A stretch of DNA of 9,846 nt from Bacteroidota bacterium (GTDB lineage: Bacteria > Bacteroidota > Bacteroidia > Flavobacteriales > Flavobacteriaceae). The stretch is taken from positions 1 to 9,846 of the forward strand of contig CANINJ010000054.1 in assembly GCA_947468985.1 (NCBI GenBank), in the 5' to 3' direction. Below are positions 6,868 through 9,846 of this stretch, piece by piece. Within the stretch, counting starts at the first letter, position 1; the number at the start of each line of letters is the position of its first letter. Position numbers and translations under genes: made by a program. The notes beneath the pieces were generated by a model, which did not search any database, was not told the origin of the DNA, and saw nothing but the letters and a program-made list of their open reading frames with translations.

Positions 6868-7287
6868 ATGACAAGGAAAGATTTTTTTGCAAGAGTTGGA
6901 TTTGGTGCTGCTGCTGTTTTGATTCCAGCTTGTATTGGTGGATTAGTAGCAAGTTGTGAAAAGGATGGAACAGCTTCTGCTGCTCCTACAAATGTTGATT
7001 TTACACTTGATATTTCCTCTGGAACATTAGCAAATAATGGAGGTTATTTGGTTCATGTTGGCGTACTTGTAGCGAGAACTTTAACTGGAAGTTTTATTGC
7101 AGTTTCTGCAGGATGCACCCACCAAGGAACAAATGTTAATTACAGTTCTGCTGGAAATAATTTTATTTGTCCAAATCACGGAGCACAATTTAGTAGTACT
7201 GGAGCAGTTACACGAGGACCTGCGTCGAGTAATTTAGCGCAATATAATACAGCTTTAACCGGGAATTCCCTTAGAGTTTTTTCATAG
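6868..7287 (+). CDS. Rieske [2Fe-2S] lipoprotein
   Basis: This is a 139-residue exported Rieske protein. The cluster ligands are C83 and H85 (CTHQG) and C101 and H104 (CPNHG). The N-terminus carries a Tat-like start (TRKDFF, Arg-Lys rather than Arg-Arg), a hydrophobic stretch and a lipobox VASC with C30 as the lipidation site. This suggests a folded, cofactor-loaded protein sent through Tat and anchored by lipid. Unlike bc1-type Rieske proteins (CTHxGC, CPCHGSxY), it lacks both disulfide cysteines (T88 and N103 in their places) and has A106 and F108 where high-potential proteins have Ser and Tyr. A lower redox potential is expected. It is short and stands alone, with no cytochrome b or oxygenase subunit nearby, so its electron partner is unknown. 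It lies divergent from the sulfatase and 95 bp before the thioredoxin-like gene. Confidence 0.9.
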   Translation: MTRKDFFARVGFGAAAVLIPACIGGLVASCEKDGTASAAPTNVDFTLDISSGTLANNGGYLVHVGVLVARTLTGSFIAVSAGCTHQGTNVNYSSAGNNFICPNHGAQFSSTGAVTRGPASSNLAQYNTALTGNSLRVFS

Positions 7288-7382
7288 TAAAATATTTTTT
7301 ACGAAATAGCTGAAAATAATTAATTTTTGTAGGAAGAATGTCAATTAGTATTGATAATTTTATACAGAAATTAATTATTTTT

Positions 7383-7826
7383 ATGAAAAAATGTACCCTT
7401 GTATTGTTGGCATTTTTTATGTGTATAGAACTTCAAGCTCAGAATTGGAATGATAACATTTCGAGTGCTATAAAAGAAGCATCTCAAAATAACAAGAAAA
7501 TTTTGTTATTTTTTACCGTAGAAGATCAATGTGAGAATTGCACAAAATTAGAGCAAAACATATTTAAATCGGACGATTTCATTGCTTTTGCAAATGAGAA
7601 TTACAACTTAGTAAAAATCAAATTTGATTATAATTCAGCTTCTAATTTATCTGAAGAAGAAATCAAACAAAATTTATTAATAGTTGAAAAATACAACAAA
7701 GATGGCTTTTTTCCTTTGGTTGTATTGTTAAATAAAGAAGCAAAAAAACTCGGGAATATTGGTGTTTACAAAAATGAAACCCCGAGTCAATATATCGCAT
7801 TACTGCATTCAATTGAAAAAATATAA
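7383..7826 (+). CDS. Secreted thioredoxin-like protein (CENC)
   Basis: This 147-residue protein has a Sec signal peptide (MKKC, hydrophobic core, likely cleavage after LQA or AQ at about 19-20) followed by a thioredoxin fold. The redox motif C50-E-N-C53 follows a typical strand (KKILLFFTVEDQ), and the cis-proline is P110 in GFFPLVVLL. This resembles the thioredoxin_7/DUF255-like group found in Bacteroidetes envelopes. An ATG at 7338 would add 15 residues ahead of the signal peptide; I prefer 7383 because it gives a standard signal sequence, and the purine-rich AGGAAG before 7338 is too close to that ATG to act normally. The partner protein is unknown. The stop is one base before the response-regulator ATG, so the two are co-transcribed and probably coupled in translation. 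A TAATTTTTG at 7321-7329 might be an imperfect promoter element. Confidence 0.85.
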   Translation: MKKCTLVLLAFFMCIELQAQNWNDNISSAIKEASQNNKKILLFFTVEDQCENCTKLEQNIFKSDDFIAFANENYNLVKIKFDYNSASNLSEEEIKQNLLIVEKYNKDGFFPLVVLLNKEAKKLGNIGVYKNETPSQYIALLHSIEKI

Positions 7827-7827
7827 A

Positions 7828-8496
7828 ATGAAAATCTTAATAGTAGAAGACGAAGCGGGAATTGTTCAATTTTTGAAACAAGGACTAGAAGAAGAAGGGT
7901 ACGAAATCAGTACTGCTTTAGATGGTTTATTGGGTTTTGAATTATTTAAAAAAGAAAGTTTCGACTTGATTTTATTGGATTGGATGTTGCCAAAAATGAA
8001 TGGATTGGAGTTGTGCAAAGCAATAAGAATTAAAGACAAAACGATTCCAATTATATTTTTAACAGCCAAAGATACCATTCAAGAAACGATTGAAGGTTTG
8101 AAATCGGGTGCCAATGATTATATCAAAAAGCCATTTAGTTTTGATGAATTATTGGAACGTATAAAAATTCATTTTAGAAATCAAGATGAAAATGAAGTTT
8201 TAACCCTTGGAACTATTGAAATTAATGTTGGTTTGCATCAAGTTTTAACGGATGGAAATATTGCGGCATTAACTCAAAGAGAGTTTGAATTGTTATATTA
8301 TTTAATAAAAAACAAAGGAAAAGTGTGTACAAGAACTCAAATTATTGAGGATGTTTGGGACATTCATTTTGATTATGACACAGGAGTAATTGACGTATTT
8401 ATGAATTCAATTCGTAAAAAATTAAATCTTAAAAAGGAAGATGATTATATTAAAACCATACGAGGAATTGGTTACATAGCTAATGAAATCCTTTAA
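7828..8496 (+). CDS. OmpR/PhoB-family response regulator
   Basis: This 222-residue two-domain regulator has a receiver domain at about 1-118, with the acidic pair E7-D8, phospho-acceptor D51 (LLDWMLP), T79 and K101-P102. A winged-helix DNA-binding domain covers about 127-220 and shows LTQREFELLYYL, the R-x-x-I-x-x-x-V-W element and the closing TIRGIGYI. Length and order are standard. The frame is open further upstream to 7759, but the ATG at 7828 begins the canonical MKILIVEDE and is the right start. The gene sits one base after the thioredoxin-like stop and three bases before the kinase ATG, an operon with its cognate sensor. The target genes are unknown; the upstream redox genes are candidates by position only. 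Confidence 0.95.
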   Translation: MKILIVEDEAGIVQFLKQGLEEEGYEISTALDGLLGFELFKKESFDLILLDWMLPKMNGLELCKAIRIKDKTIPIIFLTAKDTIQETIEGLKSGANDYIKKPFSFDELLERIKIHFRNQDENEVLTLGTIEINVGLHQVLTDGNIAALTQREFELLYYLIKNKGKVCTRTQIIEDVWDIHFDYDTGVIDVFMNSIRKKLNLKKEDDYIKTIRGIGYIANEIL

Positions 8497-8499
8497 ATT

Positions 8500-9846
8500 A
8501 TGTTTACATTATCTTTAAAAAATAGAATTGCATTATACTACATTATCTCAACAGCAATGCTAATTTTTGTTGTTTTCATAATTATTTATTCCATTGTTTC
8601 TTTCTCGGTTCAGAAGAATGTAACGGATAACATTAATTTTGAAGTTGAGGAATATCTTGAGAAAATTCAATTTGTAAATAACGAAACGAAATTAATTGAT
8701 AAAAATGAATGGATAAAACAAGAACACAATGAGATTTCTGTAAATCCTGTTTTTTTAGTATTATCTGATAAATATGGACGTGAAATTGAAAAATCAGAAA
8801 ATCTTAGAAAAGAAAGCTTGCATTTTACTAAAAATAGTCAGGTAAAAGTAGTTTCTGATTTTAAATTAGGTGGAAAATTAGTTCGTCAAATGCAAGTTCC
8901 TTTAATTAAAGACAATCAAATTCGCGGATATTTATTAGTTGCTGTATCATTAGAAGAAGCAGCAAATACTGTAAGAAATTTATTAAATATATTATTATTA
9001 TTATATCCAATTACGCTTATTTTACTTTTTCTAGTAGCTCGTATTATTACAGGACGAAGTATTAAACCGATATTAAATATTATTGAAACTGCCGATAAAA
9101 TATCACAAGAAAATTTAAATGCCAGGATTGATTTACCGAAGAAAAAGGATGAATTACAGTTATTATCCCAAACAATTAATGATTTATTGGATAGAATTCA
9201 AAACGCTGTAGAAAGAGAAAAACAATTAACTTCAGATGCTTCTCACGAATTAAGAACGCCATTAGCTGTTATTAAAGGAACATTAGAAGTTCTTATCAGA
9301 AAGCCTAGGAATCAAACTGAATATTTAGAAAAAATCGATTTTTGTATTAAAGAAGTTGATCGATTGAATAATTTAGTTTCAGAACTCTTATTATTGGCTC
9401 GTTTTGAAAATCAAAAGCAAAATTTAAAGCACGAAGATATTTCTTTAAATGCTGTTTTTTTAGATGTATTGTCAAGGTATTCGGATAAAATAAAAAGGAA
9501 AGAAATTACTGTAAAACATCATTTTTCTGAAGATTATATCATTAAATCTGACAATTATTTAATATCAATTGTAATAGGAAATTTAATCTCCAATGCTTTA
9601 AAATATTCAAACGATAAAGGAGAAATAGTGATCAATTTATCAAATGATAATTCAACTATTATTGTTTCTATTTTTGACAATGGAATTGGAATTTCAAAAG
9701 ATAATATTAATAAAGTTTTCGACCCGTTTTTTAGATCTGAACCCAATGAACATCCTGAAGTTAAAGGAACGGGATTAGGATTGTCAATTGTAAGAAGAAT
9801 TTGTATTTTACTTGATATTGAAATAAAAATTTCAAGCATAGAAAAT
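8500..9846 (+). CDS. Sensor histidine kinase (3' end outside window)
   Basis: The frame is open from the ATG at 8500 to the last base, 449 residues without a stop. It has a TM1 at about 11-33, a periplasmic sensor region of about 130 residues, and a TM2 at about 163-183. A HAMP linker follows (about 183-235, with P190 and the D-E-L motif), then the HisKA domain with phospho-acceptor H249 in SDASHELRTPL. The ATPase domain has the N box NLISNALKYS (361-370), G1 box DNGIGI (393-398), F box FDPF (407-410) and G2 box GTGLGLS (423-429). The end is close, since the family usually stops 10-20 residues after this point. The periplasmic part has no cysteine, so direct disulfide sensing is unlikely. It is the cognate kinase of the regulator three bases upstream. 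TM2 is encoded by a run of TTA repeats (about 8979-9004). Confidence 0.95.
   Translation, partial: MFTLSLKNRIALYYIISTAMLIFVVFIIIYSIVSFSVQKNVTDNINFEVEEYLEKIQFVNNETKLIDKNEWIKQEHNEISVNPVFLVLSDKYGREIEKSENLRKESLHFTKNSQVKVVSDFKLGGKLVRQMQVPLIKDNQIRGYLLVAVSLEEAANTVRNLLNILLLLYPITLILLFLVARIITGRSIKPILNIIETADKISQENLNARIDLPKKKDELQLLSQTINDLLDRIQNAVEREKQLTSDASHELRTPLAVIKGTLEVLIRKPRNQTEYLEKIDFCIKEVDRLNNLVSELLLLARFENQKQNLKHEDISLNAVFLDVLSRYSDKIKRKEITVKHHFSEDYIIKSDNYLISIVIGNLISNALKYSNDKGEIVINLSNDNSTIIVSIFDNGIGISKDNINKVFDPFFRSEPNEHPEVKGTGLGLSIVRRICILLDIEIKISSIEN

Noticed and set aside
7261..7270. A perfect 10-bp palindrome, GGGAATTCCC
   Set aside because: It lies inside the Rieske coding region just before the stop, has no loop or T-run, and is best explained as coding sequence.
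8979..9004. A run of TTA repeats that could slip and switch the kinase on or off
   Set aside because: It encodes leucines of TM2. A gain or loss of a 3-base unit would not shift the frame, so phase variation is not supported.
9555..9839. A 94-codon minus-strand frame
   Set aside because: It is antisense to the kinase ATPase domain, whose motifs are fully intact in the plus frame.

Overview
The window is AT-rich and looks like the chromosome of a Bacteroidetes bacterium, most likely a Flavobacterium or close relative. The support is the protein families present (a VWA protein with a C-terminal membrane anchor, an LTA-synthase-like sulfatase, a lipoprotein-type Rieske protein). Promoter-like sites also match the Bacteroidetes consensus (TTG, about 20 bp, TAnnTTTG) rather than the E. 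coli one. The genus is inferred from style; no marker gene is present.

Layout. Bases 1-1830 hold the 3' part of a plus-strand gene for a large von Willebrand factor A protein. Bases 1831-3750 hold a small cassette: a four-helix membrane protein and a short-chain dehydrogenase on the minus strand, and a divergent MerR-family regulator on the plus strand. The SDR/MerR intergenic region has two well-formed divergent promoters with a dyad between their -33 boxes. Bases 3822-6706 hold two minus-strand genes, an LTA-synthase-like sulfatase followed by a DUF1275 membrane protein. From 6868 to the end, on the plus strand, come a Rieske lipoprotein and then a tightly packed set: a secreted thioredoxin-like protein, an OmpR-type response regulator and a sensor histidine kinase. 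The kinase is cut by the window end, probably a few codons before its stop.

The most notable structure is a direct repeat. The last 70 bp of the VWA gene (1761-1830) recur at 3751-3820 with 61 of 70 bases identical, the same reading frame and the same stop. Most differences are synonymous. The copies bracket the cassette with a constant offset of 1990 bp. The second copy ends one base before the convergent DUF1275 gene, so it may be the original tail of the VWA gene. The cassette then looks like an acquired segment that entered at the 3' end of the VWA gene and brought, or duplicated, a replacement tail. No integrase or transposase is visible between the repeats, so the mechanism is open.

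Functionally, the SDR, the membrane protein and MerR probably form one regulated unit with an unknown inducer. The thioredoxin-like gene, the regulator and the kinase are separated by only 1 and 3 bases, so they are almost certainly co-transcribed. With the Rieske protein just upstream, they suggest an envelope redox or stress theme, but this is inference from gene order.
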